In this document: positions 1-8,917 of the stretch, one piece after another
Position numbering within the stretch: position 1 is the stretch's first letter
Layout of the letters: every line of letters starts with the position of its first letter
Assembly (NCBI GenBank): GCA_028823105.1
Contig: JAPKCC010000025.1
Location: 1-36,852, forward strand
Source: Phycisphaerales bacterium
GTDB lineage: Bacteria > Planctomycetota > Phycisphaerae > Phycisphaerales > SM1A02
Length of the DNA stretch: 36,852 nt
Direction of reading: 5' to 3'
The notes under the pieces: generated by a model
Told to the model about the DNA's origin: nothing
The model's database searches: none
What the model saw: only the letters and a program-made list of their open reading frames with translations
Position numbers and translations under genes: made by a program

Positions 1-304
1 TTCTTCCGGCGTCGTCGCGAACGGTGTCCGCGACGAACATCGCGTAGAAGTCCTCGGGCGGCTCCCCGGAGGTCTGCTCGACCGCCTGAAAGATGATCTT
101 CTTCCCATCGGGTGAGAAGTAGGACTCTCCCGCTTTGAGAAACCGATCGTGGAAGGTCAGTTGGACTGGATCTTCGAGAAAGGCCGCCTCCTCGGTTTTC
201 CAGTCGGGCGATGCGCCGCCTTCCGGCGACTGCGCCATTAACGGCGCAGTCAACACGGCGGCGAGAGAGAAGATGCAGGCAGGAACCATGGAAGACGAAG
301 GCAT
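1..304 (-). CDS. Secreted PD40/TolB-like beta-propeller protein (5' part only)
   Basis: This open frame runs off the left edge of the window and has no stop, so about 101 N-terminal residues are visible. It begins with ATG at 304 (a second ATG follows at residue 6). The first ~24 residues form a signal peptide ending near LMAQS. After a short linker comes the pattern QLTFHDRFLKAGESYFSPDG followed by KKIIFQAVEQ. The phrase FSPDGKKIIF is the hallmark of the PD40 (WD40-like) blades found in TolB and in many exported planctomycete proteins. The product is therefore probably periplasmic or secreted, with a beta-propeller. Its substrate cannot be told from this fragment. It diverges from the rluA-like gene with about 160 bp between the two starts. 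Confidence 0.72.
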   Translation of the reverse strand, partial: MPSSSMVPACIFSLAAVLTAPLMAQSPEGGASPDWKTEEAAFLEDPVQLTFHDRFLKAGESYFSPDGKKIIFQAVEQTSGEPPEDFYAMFVADTVRDDAGR

Positions 305-463
305 GTCGCTGAAGACTCCACAACGGGCGGCGTCGATCGATCCCGGTCCGACGATCCCAGCGTGGGATTCATCACGATCCGGGCGGAAGTGTCTAGTCTA
401 TCGGTCCCCTCGCTGCGTTTCCCGTTTTGGAGGGCTCCCCTTTCCTCGAACCGGCGTTTTTCC

Positions 464-1138
464 GTGCTTCCACCCGTTCTCTACCTCGATGACCGGCTGA
501 TCGTCCTCGATAAGCCGACAGGCCTGCTCTCCGTGCCGGGCATCGGACCCGAGAAGGCCGATTGCCTCGCAAGCCGGGTGAACGCGACCTATCCGGAGGC
601 CCGCATCGTGCACCGGCTCGATCGGGACACGAGCGGGGTCATCGTGATGGGTCGAGATGCGGAATCACATCGGGAACTGAGCCGTCAGTTTCAGGATCGG
701 GAGACCGAGAAGACGTATCACGCCCTGGTCGGCGGACATCCAGACAAGGATGCGGGCGAGATCGATCTCCCGATCCGGAAGGATCTCGACGACGCACCAC
801 GGCAGATGGTTGACTACAAGAACGGGAAACCGAGCTTGACGAAATGGATGGTGACGAGCCGCGGAGAGATCGGCGATCTGGACGATAGGCTCGCCGCCCC
901 GGATGCCGACCATCGAATGTCGATCGCACGGATCGAACTCACCCCGTTGACTGGACGAAGCCACCAGCTCCGGCTGCATCTCAAATCGGTTGGATATCCG
1001 ATTCTTGGCGATGACCTGTACGCACCCGAGCCGCTCCGCTCCTCCGTGACCCGGCTCTGTCTGCATGCATCCAGACTCGATTTCACGCATCCGGGAGACG
1101 CCTCGCCGATGTCCTTCCGGTCTCCGCCCCCTTTCTGA
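464..1138 (+). CDS. rluA: RluA-type pseudouridine synthase
   Basis: This enzyme isomerises uridine to pseudouridine in structured RNA; RluA proper acts on 23S rRNA U746 and tRNA U32. The motif HRLDRDTSG, with the catalytic Asp at about residue 53, is diagnostic. The surrounding blocks also match RluA closely: LDKPTGLLSVPG near the N-terminus, LTPLTGRSHQLRLHL, and GYPILGDDLYAP. There is no N-terminal S4 domain, which fits RluA rather than RluC or RluD. I chose the GTG at 464 because it gives 224 residues, close to the E. coli length of 219. An in-frame GTG at 362 would add 34 residues without family similarity. The specific target RNA is inferred from subfamily likeness only. Confidence 0.88.
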   Translation: MLPPVLYLDDRLIVLDKPTGLLSVPGIGPEKADCLASRVNATYPEARIVHRLDRDTSGVIVMGRDAESHRELSRQFQDRETEKTYHALVGGHPDKDAGEIDLPIRKDLDDAPRQMVDYKNGKPSLTKWMVTSRGEIGDLDDRLAAPDADHRMSIARIELTPLTGRSHQLRLHLKSVGYPILGDDLYAPEPLRSSVTRLCLHASRLDFTHPGDASPMSFRSPPPF

Positions 1139-1237
1139 ACCAAGACGCCGCCGTGTCGGCCCGAAGATCGGGCGGCGAGAACATCGAAGATCCCTCGCCG
1201 GGTTGTTTCCAGAGGCGAATTCGATCATCCTCTCCCT

Positions 1238-2374
1238 ATGAACTTCATGAACCCGTCTATCTTTCTCGCGGCCGCCGTCGGTCGACGCACCATCGGCCTG
1301 CTCGTCGCCGGCCTCTTCGCCTCGCCGGTCTTCGCTCAAGCAGCGAAGGTCGAACGTCATCTGGTTCCCACCGTGAACGTCACCGATCTCGGGACGGGTC
1401 GTCCGATCCTTCTGCGATGGCGCGACTCCAGTGATGGCGCCAGCACGCTGCAGGTGACCACTCGGACCGTTCCCACGTTGCTGGAGAACGGCCTCGACCT
1501 CAAGGAAGACGCGGAGGCGGTCCTCGCGAAGACCCCACGTCCACCACTCGAACGATTTTGGACGATCCAGGGACGGATCCGGGCGACCGAGGACTCCTCG
1601 ATGCCCCAGGCCCAATGGCGCGTCCTCGATGGCGCGGCAAGGCTCTTCATGCTCGAGCCCACGGGAATCCCCGAAGCGAAGGTCGAAGATCCCGATGGTG
1701 ATCCGCCGAGGAAGTCCGCGACCGACAAGGCCGAAAAAAACACGGGCCGTACCACCGGCACCGGTTCCGGCGTCCAGTCAACGTCTGCGCCGAATGCCGG
1801 CGCGATCGAACGAGCCAGAGCATTCGCACGGGTTCAAGACAACGCGATCTCCCGTACCGCCGGCGCCGCAATCTCCCAGACGTTCTCGGGCTACGGACTT
1901 ATCCCCACCAGCATCCAGATCCGATTGGAAACCGCCAGTCCTCGAAACATGTACGAAGTCGAACGACTCACGTCGATCCTCCGGCTCGCGGAACCGCTGA
2001 TTCCCAACCAGCCAATCGGTATCGGTGCATCCTGGACCAGCCGCTGGACAAATCTCGAGCAGAGAACCCCGGTCGAGACGGTCATGACTTGGACCCTTGC
2101 CAGCGTGGATGAGGCGGCACTGGAGGCAACGGGCATCGCAGAGACCGCGGTGCTCACCCTTCGATACACCCGCCGTATCGCCGAAGGGCTCGACGAACCG
2201 GTCGCCCCTCGAATAGCCGAACTGCTGGAATCAAACGGGAGCGGCGAGGTCCGCCTGGTTCTGCAGAATCCCATGCATCTCGATGCTCAATTAGTCCAGA
2301 TGCCACCACCGAGTGACCCCGCCAGGCGAGGCGCGACCGATGTCACCAGGATGCGAGTGATCACGAGGGAGTGA
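1238..2374 (+). CDS. Secreted protein of unknown function
   Basis: The 378-residue product begins with a clear signal peptide (hydrophobic core TIGLLVAGLFASPVFA, cleavage near AQA at residue ~35), so it is exported. Residues ~165-195 are a Gly/Thr/Ser-rich low-complexity linker. The C-terminal half holds a block reading PLIPNQPIGIGASWTSRW, then VMTWTLASVDEAALEATGIAE. This 'good initial value, then weighted response' layout resembles the DUF6263-like exported proteins seen in planctomycetes, but I cannot confirm the family by eye. There are no catalytic motifs I recognise and no further membrane segments. The start ATG has no obvious Shine-Dalgarno, and ATG codons at residues 1 and 4 are both possible. 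Its stop abuts a decayed oxidoreductase fragment. Confidence 0.75.
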   Translation: MNFMNPSIFLAAAVGRRTIGLLVAGLFASPVFAQAAKVERHLVPTVNVTDLGTGRPILLRWRDSSDGASTLQVTTRTVPTLLENGLDLKEDAEAVLAKTPRPPLERFWTIQGRIRATEDSSMPQAQWRVLDGAARLFMLEPTGIPEAKVEDPDGDPPRKSATDKAEKNTGRTTGTGSGVQSTSAPNAGAIERARAFARVQDNAISRTAGAAISQTFSGYGLIPTSIQIRLETASPRNMYEVERLTSILRLAEPLIPNQPIGIGASWTSRWTNLEQRTPVETVMTWTLASVDEAALEATGIAETAVLTLRYTRRIAEGLDEPVAPRIAELLESNGSGEVRLVLQNPMHLDAQLVQMPPPSDPARRGATDVTRMRVITRE

Positions 2375-2658
2375 ACCCGCGGGACGCCAACGACGTCCCC
2401 GTCCCCACCACCTTGCACCGCGAGTGGACAATTCGTGCAGCCGCCGCGGGCACGCACGTCCGCTGCGAGAAGCCGGTCGCACCGAAGGCGGCCGACGCCA
2501 AGGCAATGATCGAAACCTGCCGAAATGCCGCGTGCCGTTCCGTCCAGTTGATGGACGGTGTGATATTCGTGCATCCGCGCCGACCATGGGTCGAGATGAT
2601 CCGGAACGTCTCGGAGATTGCCGAGGTGCGACGAAACGGGGGGTCGTCGCGATCATGA
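2371..2658 (+). pseudogene. Remnant of a Gfo/Idh/MocA-family oxidoreductase
   Basis: The frame encodes PVPTTLHREWTIRAAAAGTH, then VRCEKPVAPKAADAKAMIE, then SVQLMDGVIFVHPRR and EVRR. In order and spacing this matches the Rossmann-end and catalytic-linker region of Gfo/Idh/MocA dehydrogenases (consensus PxxLHxEW, AGKHVLCEKP, LMDGxMFMHHPR, GEVRR). The EKP lysine, which lies by the nicotinamide, is present. The NAD-binding start (GxGxxA) is absent upstream, and the frame closes at a TGA just after the EVRR block, where about 200 further residues would be expected. The fragment starts exactly where the preceding CDS stops. It is therefore a truncated relic; about 160 bp of further possibly decayed sequence precede the next gene. 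Confidence 0.7.
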
Positions 2659-2818
2659 GCTCCGCATCCACGAATGGTGCAATCGTGACGATCCCGGGCT
2701 GAGCCGGAGCCAGCCTCGTGCAACGCGGAATCTCGACATCGATCTCCGCAGAAGCCTTGTCAATCGGCGTTCTGCCGCTGATACACTTCGGAACCCTCTC
2801 CATTCCTCGGAAGAATCG

Positions 2819-5800
2819 ATGAACACCGGAACCATGCGTACCGAAGGGCTCTGCGAGATCGATGGCGTCGCGTGCTATCGGGTCCCCGATATCGATCGCA
2901 TGCCGCCGTTTCTCGTGACGGTGGTGAGCCCATCCGATCACTGGCTATACGTCTCTTCCAACGGCGGACTGACCGCGGGACGGGGGAATACCGACCACTG
3001 TCTCTTTCCATATCGAACCGATGATCTGATCCACCAGGTCCATGCGTTCTCCGGGCCGTGGACCGGCATCCGCGTCGGCGACGCACTCTGGGAGCCGTTC
3101 TCCGCTCGACCAACCCACGGCATCACGCGGGATCTCGCCCGCTCGGTCTCCGGCGACCGGATTGTCTTCGAGGAGACGAATCCCGTCATGGGCCTCAGGA
3201 TCCGCGCGTGGTGGGCATTCAGCGAGCCCTCGGGTTTCGTCCGAACCGTCACCCTCGAACGCGATGGAACAGGGCCGATGGCGCTCGACTTCGAAGTGGT
3301 CGACGGTCTCCGAGAGTTCGTCGCGGGCGGCGCCGGTCTCGGCGTGATGCAGACCATGAGTTGTCTGGTCAACGCCTACACCCGGGCGGAGCAGTCACTC
3401 GACTCGAGGCTTGCCGCGATCACCATGGAATCGGCATTGAGCGATCGGGCCGAACCTGCGGAATCGCTTCAGGCCACCACGGTCTGGTCGGCGGGTCTCC
3501 CCAACGGCACGGTATCGTTGTCTTCGCAAACCATCGAGACCTTCGCACGGGAAGGGATCTTCACCCCCACATCGCTCCTAAAAGGACATCCCTCGGCGTA
3601 CCTGCTGCATTCCCCGCTCACGCTGGGCCCCGAAGAGTCCGCCTCTTGGTCCATCGTCAGCGACGTCCGGCGCACTCAGGCTCAAGTCGCCGACCTACGT
3701 CGGCGGTTGGAATCCAACGACGACCTCGGTGCCGCGCTCGCCGCCGAGATCAATGAGACCACCGAGGCCATCGATGCGATCCTCGTCGACACCGACGGCA
3801 TGCAGTGCAGCGGCGATCCGATTCTCGACGCACATCATCGAACCAACACTCTTTTCAATGACATGCGCGGCGGCGTATTCATCGACGGCGTCAACCTTCC
3901 ATGGCGGGACTGGGTCGACTTCTGCCGTCAGCGGAACGCCGACACCTCGCTCCTGCATCGAGCATGGCTCGAATCTCGCGAAGATCACGCCTGGATCGAC
4001 CGCGCCACGCTGGTCGAGGAGGCGGCATCGTTCGGCGATCCGAACCTAGAGCGAATCGCCTGGGAGTATCTTCCGGTCTGGTTCGGTCGTCGGCACGGCG
4101 ATCCCAGCCGCCCCTGGAACGCCTTCAATATCCGCATCAAGCAGGCGGACGGCGAGCGACGGCTCACCTACGAAGGAAACTGGCGGGATATCTTCCAGAA
4201 CTGGGAGGCGCTCGCGTTCTCCCATCCCGCGTGGATCGACCACGTCATCGCGAAGTTCCTGAACGCATCGACTCCGGATGGATTCAATCCGTATCGAATC
4301 TCCCGCGAAGGAATCGACTGGGAAGCTCCCGAACCGAACAACCCCTGGAGCAACATCGGCTACTGGGGTGACCATCAGATCGGCTACCTGACCAAGCTTC
4401 TCGAACTCTCCCTGCAGATCCAACCCGGCAGGCTCGATGCATGGCTGGATCATGCCATCTTCTCCCACGCGGATGTTCCCTACCGGATCGCCGATCATGC
4501 AGATCTGATCGCCGATCCGCGGAACACGATCTCCTTTGATGCTCGCAGGCACGCGATCTCAATCGATCGTGCCGATCGAATCGGTGCCGACGGCCGACTG
4601 GTGCACGATGCCGAGGGCCGCGTCGTCCATGTCACACTCGCCGAGAAACTCCTGATCCCGGTCCTGTCGAAGCTCTCGGCGTTCGTACCCGACGGTGGCA
4701 TCTGGATGAATACCCAGCGGCCGGAGTGGAACGATGCCAACAACGCGCTCGCCGGTTTCGGACTCTCGATGGTCACCGCCGGTTATCTCCGTCGGCACCT
4801 TGTGGTGCTGCAATCCATCTTCTCGGGTCGCCCCGGCGAACTTCGGATCACCGACCGGGTCGCCGATTGGATGCGTGAAATCACCGGGATCCTCGACCGC
4901 CATCGATCTCTGCTTCAGGATCCCGCGATCGGTGATCGGCAACGACGCTCCATTCTTGACGAACTCGGCGGAGCCTTCGAGACGTATCGCCATCGTCTCT
5001 CATCGACGTCATCCCCGGACTCGTGCGACGGATCACTCGCCACTTCGCTCTGCGCCACCGCGATCGCCTGGCTCGATCACGCCATCAAGGCAAACCGGCG
5101 GGAAGACGGGCTCTACCACGGCTATAACCTCGTCGCCTTCGACCAGGACACCGCCACCGTGCACCATCTTCCAGAGATGCTCGAAGGACAGGTCGCGGTC
5201 CTTTCCTCGGGCGGGCTCAATTCCGCCGCTTCCGCGGAACTGCTCGAACGACTCTTTCAGTCCGCGCTGCATCGGACCGATCACGACACCTTCCTGCTCT
5301 ACCCGGTTCGTAAGATTCCTTCGCTCTGCGAAAAAGGCGTTCTGGATCCCGAGGACCTCGCGAAAAATCCGCTCCTCGCCGGTCTCGCTCGATCCGGTGA
5401 TACCCGTCTCATTGAGACCGACGGCGCCGGAACGGTTCGTTTCGCCACCCCACTCCGGAATCGACGCGACGTCGCCGCCGTGCTCGATGCGCTCGAGGCC
5501 GACTCGACGTTCGCTGGTCCCGTAGAAGCCCATCGAGAAGAGACGATTGAACTCTACGAACGGATCTTCGACCATCACCGGTTCACCGGTCGATCGGGCG
5601 GCATGTACGGCTACGAGGGAATCGGCTGCACCTACTGGCACATGGTCTCCAAGCTCCTGGTCGCAGCGGGTGAGTGCGTCCAGCACGCTGAGGATGCCCA
5701 TGAACCGGCGGAAATACTCGATCGCCTTCGTCGTTCGTACCACCGAATCCGAGACGGGCTGGGCTTCCGCCAAACCGCGGCTCGATTCGGCGCCCTTCCA

Positions 5801-6232
5801 ATCGATGCCTACTCGCATACGCCGGGTGATCGAGGTGCCCAGCAACCTGGGATGACGGGACAGGTGAAGGAAGAGCTCATTACTCGGAGAATGGAACTCG
5901 GCCTTCGATTCAATTCTGGTGAAATCCGATTCTCTCCCGGCCTACTCCTCGAAGACGAATGGCGTCTGGATGAGCATGATTGGTTGATCCCCGCCGGGGA
6001 CCGAGTGCCCGCCCGAAACATCTCAATTCCAACCCCCGGGCTCGGATTCCAGATGTGCGGCGTTCCGGTCGTCTATCAGCGTGGCGATGGCCCCACGAGG
6101 ATTCACCTCGTCGATTCCAAAGGGAATCATCGGCTCATCGAAGGCGACACGATCGATACCGACACCGCCCGTGGGATTTTCGAACGCGACGGCCGCGTGT
6201 CGATGATCACGGTCGACATCTCATCTTCTTGA
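2819..6232 (+). CDS. Large GH94/GH36-like (alpha/alpha)6-barrel carbohydrate enzyme
   Basis: The 1137-residue product has no signal peptide and is probably cytoplasmic. The N-terminal ~280 residues look like the beta-sandwich of GH94 phosphorylases: aromatic-rich strands, a GGLTAGRGNTDHCLFPY block, and GLREFVAGGAG. The central and C-terminal parts resemble the helical barrel: NNPWSNIGYWGDHQIGYLTK, then MNTQRPEWNDANNALAGFG, where Asp639 in WNDAN sits where GH94 enzymes have their DWND catalytic acid. GGMYGYEGIGCTYWHMVSKL lies near residue 930. Typical cellobiose phosphorylases are about 800 residues, so this protein is clearly longer. I chose ATG 2819, preceded by GGAAG; the frame is open back to 2618 but that part overlaps the oxidoreductase relic. 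Substrate is unknown; phosphorylase or hydrolase activity are both possible. Confidence 0.8.
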   Translation: MNTGTMRTEGLCEIDGVACYRVPDIDRMPPFLVTVVSPSDHWLYVSSNGGLTAGRGNTDHCLFPYRTDDLIHQVHAFSGPWTGIRVGDALWEPFSARPTHGITRDLARSVSGDRIVFEETNPVMGLRIRAWWAFSEPSGFVRTVTLERDGTGPMALDFEVVDGLREFVAGGAGLGVMQTMSCLVNAYTRAEQSLDSRLAAITMESALSDRAEPAESLQATTVWSAGLPNGTVSLSSQTIETFAREGIFTPTSLLKGHPSAYLLHSPLTLGPEESASWSIVSDVRRTQAQVADLRRRLESNDDLGAALAAEINETTEAIDAILVDTDGMQCSGDPILDAHHRTNTLFNDMRGGVFIDGVNLPWRDWVDFCRQRNADTSLLHRAWLESREDHAWIDRATLVEEAASFGDPNLERIAWEYLPVWFGRRHGDPSRPWNAFNIRIKQADGERRLTYEGNWRDIFQNWEALAFSHPAWIDHVIAKFLNASTPDGFNPYRISREGIDWEAPEPNNPWSNIGYWGDHQIGYLTKLLELSLQIQPGRLDAWLDHAIFSHADVPYRIADHADLIADPRNTISFDARRHAISIDRADRIGADGRLVHDAEGRVVHVTLAEKLLIPVLSKLSAFVPDGGIWMNTQRPEWNDANNALAGFGLSMVTAGYLRRHLVVLQSIFSGRPGELRITDRVADWMREITGILDRHRSLLQDPAIGDRQRRSILDELGGAFETYRHRLSSTSSPDSCDGSLATSLCATAIAWLDHAIKANRREDGLYHGYNLVAFDQDTATVHHLPEMLEGQVAVLSSGGLNSAASAELLERLFQSALHRTDHDTFLLYPVRKIPSLCEKGVLDPEDLAKNPLLAGLARSGDTRLIETDGAGTVRFATPLRNRRDVAAVLDALEADSTFAGPVEAHREETIELYERIFDHHRFTGRSGGMYGYEGIGCTYWHMVSKLLVAAGECVQHAEDAHEPAEILDRLRRSYHRIRDGLGFRQTAARFGALPIDAYSHTPGDRGAQQPGMTGQVKEELITRRMELGLRFNSGEIRFSPGLLLEDEWRLDEHDWLIPAGDRVPARNISIPTPGLGFQMCGVPVVYQRGDGPTRIHLVDSKGNHRLIEGDTIDTDTARGIFERDGRVSMITVDISSS

Positions 6233-6943
6233 ATGCTTCGGATGAAAAAGGTTTTGGATGAAACCAGATCCGATCGACCACCGTGGGAGGGGACACGTGC
6301 GTCTTCGTGATGACCGGAGGTCTTCACCGGTGATCTTTCGGAACTGGTTTCATCTCGTCGCGTCCGGATCGCCAAGAGGCGATGCAGACTCGAGTTCCTC
6401 TTCCCCTCTAAGACGACGCGAACTCGGCGAAGGTTCGACGCATCTCGCCTTCTCCATGGAATCGCCCAAGACTATGTTTCGATGAAGACTCAGATCATCG
6501 ATTCATCGCTCGGCTTTGCTTTCCATATCGCGCCCGAGAAAAAGGCAACGCTCGATCCTGTTTTGGACCGAGCGCCACCGACGATCGAGGATGCGATGCG
6601 AGCGGAGGGGCCGGAAACCTCTGGAGAAACCGGGCTCGCTCGAACAACCCGCGGAAGAACCGCCACCGGCACCTCGATCGGAGAGAGATTATTGCAATCG
6701 TGGGAGGGTTCGCGAAAGCGTGTCATCACCGGATTTGGTGAGGTTTTGATCGGATGCAACGATTTTCAAGACGCTCAAGACGTTCGAAAACAGCCCGTTC
6801 GTTCCACCGTTCTTTGCGATCCTCTTTGAAGACGTCTCCATTGCCCCTGGACCAACGTCCGGCCTTTCATCGAGACTCTTTACGAGTCTGACGCCCTATC
6901 AATACGAGCCCATCAACCCTTGGGTTTCCGAGAATCCCTTTAT
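6233..6943. other. Stretch without a supportable gene
   Basis: Between the large carbohydrate enzyme and the next minus-strand gene I see no frame with recognisable protein features. A 115-codon plus-strand frame (6482-6829) exists but has no signal peptide, membrane segment, known motif or convincing ribosome site. The region holds a small inverted repeat, GACTC-TTTAC-GAGTC near 6870, that lacks a T-tract. It could be decayed coding sequence, a leader, or a non-coding RNA locus; nothing decides between these. Confidence 0.5.
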
Positions 6944-7345
6944 TTATCTACCCATCACTACGATGGCGATCAACCCGCCGACCAACCATTGCCCGCCCCC
7001 GAACAGCCCCCCGAGCACGATCGCGTGTCCTCTACCCACGCCGATCGGGCGAGCCTTCCGAAGCCCCAGGACCCCGCAAATGACCGCCGCGGGCCCGAGC
7101 AGAAGCCCCAGCACCGGGAGAAGGCTGAATACGCCGAAGTAGTAACCGAGTAATGCCGGCATGTTCTTCGCGGGGATGACATGATCCATGACGCTCGGTT
7201 TCGACGGCGGCGGCATTCGTAGCCCATCGAGCGAGGTCGGTGGAGCGGACGCATGCGTTTCTGCATGCATCGAGTCGGGGTCGTAGGTTGTTCCCCCCCC
7301 CGCCCTGCCTCGAGCATTTCGATGGTCGTGGTCTGGCTGCTGCAT
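6944..7345 (-). CDS. Small DUF4190-like membrane protein
   Basis: The 133-residue product has a polar, His/Gly/Pro-rich N-terminal ~60 residues, then two or three close-packed hydrophobic segments: YYFGVFSLLPVLGLLLGPAA, VICGVLGL, and a last segment running GLFGGGQWLVGGLIAIVVMG. This arrangement, including the GLRKARP turn between helices, is typical of the DUF4190-like small membrane proteins. I chose ATG 7345 with GGTGA just upstream; a TTG at 7372 would add nine residues and overlap the preceding stop. It follows the four-helix protein gene by about 23 bp, so both are likely co-transcribed. No function is known to me. Confidence 0.72.
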   Translation of the reverse strand: MQQPDHDHRNARGRAGGGTTYDPDSMHAETHASAPPTSLDGLRMPPPSKPSVMDHVIPAKNMPALLGYYFGVFSLLPVLGLLLGPAAVICGVLGLRKARPIGVGRGHAIVLGGLFGGGQWLVGGLIAIVVMGR

Positions 7346-7368
7346 GCTCACCGGAATTTTTCCCTTGA

Positions 7369-7818
7369 TCAAGCCGCGTCACGCCGGCTGGCGCTGGCAA
7401 GCGTTCCAGCCAATGCGGTTCCAATCATGCTCGCAATGAAGAGGACGATGATTGTCCCGACCGTGCGAACAAGAACCTCTTCATGGTCTACGTGCAGCCA
7501 GATCGCAATGACTCCGATCGCGGTACCGCCGATGATGCACAGCCAAGAGGCGACCCAACAGACTTTTGCGAGAACGACGTCGAGAGAGCGACCGACGATC
7601 GAGTTCACGAGCAACCCAAGCAGACTCCCGGTGAGCATGAGCCCGATTGTGGCCATCATCCTGCCCGCGAACTCGGAGCTGTCATCGCTCCAGATCATGA
7701 CGATCAACATGATGGTGACCGCGACGAGCGACATGACGCAGATGGTCACGAGGGCAAGGTTCATCGAACGAAGCGAGCTTTTCCGTGTCGACGGTGCGGA
7801 ACTGGAGGATTCTGGCAT
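7369..7818 (-). CDS. Four-helix integral membrane protein, unknown function
   Basis: After about 18 polar residues, this 149-residue product has four strongly hydrophobic segments: LALVTICVMSLVAVTIMLIV, a second around IGLMLTGSLLGLLVNSIVG, a third around VCWVASWLCIIGGTAIGVIA, and a fourth around TIIVLFIASMIGTALAGTLA. Short charged loops (EFAGR, DHEEVLVR) separate them. I do not recognise the family. It is followed closely by the small DUF4190-like membrane protein, and the two probably form a short unit. The start ATG at 7818 has no clear Shine-Dalgarno sequence. Confidence 0.72.
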   Translation of the reverse strand: MPESSSSAPSTRKSSLRSMNLALVTICVMSLVAVTIMLIVMIWSDDSSEFAGRMMATIGLMLTGSLLGLLVNSIVGRSLDVVLAKVCWVASWLCIIGGTAIGVIAIWLHVDHEEVLVRTVGTIIVLFIASMIGTALAGTLASASRRDAA

Positions 7819-7956
7819 CTGTTGTTTTCTCGATTGGAGGAGATGATGAGGCGCTCGAACGATCGGAGACCAGTCGAATCAACGGTCGTGGATACCGAGC
7901 ATACACACTGCACGCCGCACGCTTCCGGCGGCCAAACTGACCCCGCGATCGGACGC

Positions 7957-8913
7957 CTACCTTGAAGGGGATACGGCATCGGATTGCGGCAGCAACCAGC
8001 GATCGAACCAGGCCTTCGCAAGGCCCGAAGAACGAATTGCATCGTCTGCCTTGAAGCCATGCCCCGCGCCCTCGTAAATCTCGAGTTCGGCGGGGACACC
8101 TGCTTTCTTGAGCGTCTCGAGCATCATCCTGCTCCCCTCAAGGGGAACCAGTCGATCCGCCGTGCCGTGCTGGATCAACACCGGCGCGTCGCCCGAGTCG
8201 ACATGTCGAATCGGTGAAATTTCGTCGGCCAGCTCAGGATCGAAATCAAGGGCTGGAAACGACTCGCTCGGCCCCACGATGCGAACGATGTCCACCGGCG
8301 GGTACCAGACCACCACCGCCGCGACCGGCGCCGCACCCGGATCGATCGCTCCGTCCGCCTCCGACCGGGATGAACGCAGGGCGGGCGTCGCCTCGTCGCC
8401 TCCGAGCATCGCGAGATACAACGAGAGGTGCCCACCGGCACTGAACCCGAACGCACCGATCCGTTCGGGGTCGATTCCGCGTTTCGCAGCATTCTTACGA
8501 AGGTGCTGCAGTGCCTTGCGAACGTGATCTGCGGCATCCGGAATCTTGTACCGAGGGGCGCTTCCGTGCCTGACCACCGCAACGTGATAGCCGTCGACGA
8601 GGAGATCGTGGAGCAGTGACATTCCGTTCCACTCCGGAACCATCGCCATCTCGGGGGGAAACCAGACGGAATTCCATCCTCCACTCACTATGAAGATGAC
8701 GGTGGCTCCGTTGGGTTTCGCAACGGGCACCAGCAGGTCATAGGTGAGCGCGAGCGCATCGACGCGACCGTAGATGACATCCGGGACCACCGTGCCGATC
8801 GGAGCCGCCGGGGAGTCTGAATCCTGCATCGGACCGGCGACGACGCGCACCTGTCCCCACGCTACGACGAATAAAAAGACGGCCGTGATCGGCCGGATCC
8901 ATGGCGTTTCCAT
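7957..8913 (-). CDS. Exported alpha/beta-hydrolase (esterase/lipase-like)
   Basis: The 318-residue protein begins with a signal peptide (PITAVFLFVVAWGQVRVVAG), so it acts outside the cytoplasm. The serine hydrolase nucleophile elbow is GFSAGG with Ser158. The oxyanion strand is VIFIVSGGWNS, the acidic residue lies in HGTADRLVP, and the catalytic His is in GAGHGF near the C-terminus. This set is typical of the BD-FAE/acetyl-esterase group of alpha/beta hydrolases (COG0657-like), often acting on acylated sugars or other esters; the substrate here is unknown. ATG 8913 is preferred, with GGGAGA about nine bases upstream. A TTG at 8937 would overlap the preceding gene. It starts four bases after the M1 peptidase stop, so the two are probably one operon. 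Confidence 0.85.
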   Translation of the reverse strand: METPWIRPITAVFLFVVAWGQVRVVAGPMQDSDSPAAPIGTVVPDVIYGRVDALALTYDLLVPVAKPNGATVIFIVSGGWNSVWFPPEMAMVPEWNGMSLLHDLLVDGYHVAVVRHGSAPRYKIPDAADHVRKALQHLRKNAAKRGIDPERIGAFGFSAGGHLSLYLAMLGGDEATPALRSSRSEADGAIDPGAAPVAAVVVWYPPVDIVRIVGPSESFPALDFDPELADEISPIRHVDSGDAPVLIQHGTADRLVPLEGSRMMLETLKKAGVPAELEIYEGAGHGFKADDAIRSSGLAKAWFDRWLLPQSDAVSPSR

Positions 8914-8917
8914 TCGC

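Noticed and set aside
665-1615. Minus-strand frame of 316 codons across rluA and the next gene
   Set aside because: It overlaps two supported plus-strand genes and has the Arg/Gly-rich composition of a shadow frame.
6482-6829. Plus-strand frame of 115 codons in the gene-free stretch
   Set aside because: No ribosome site, motif, signal or membrane segment supports it; kept only as a note in the gap entry.
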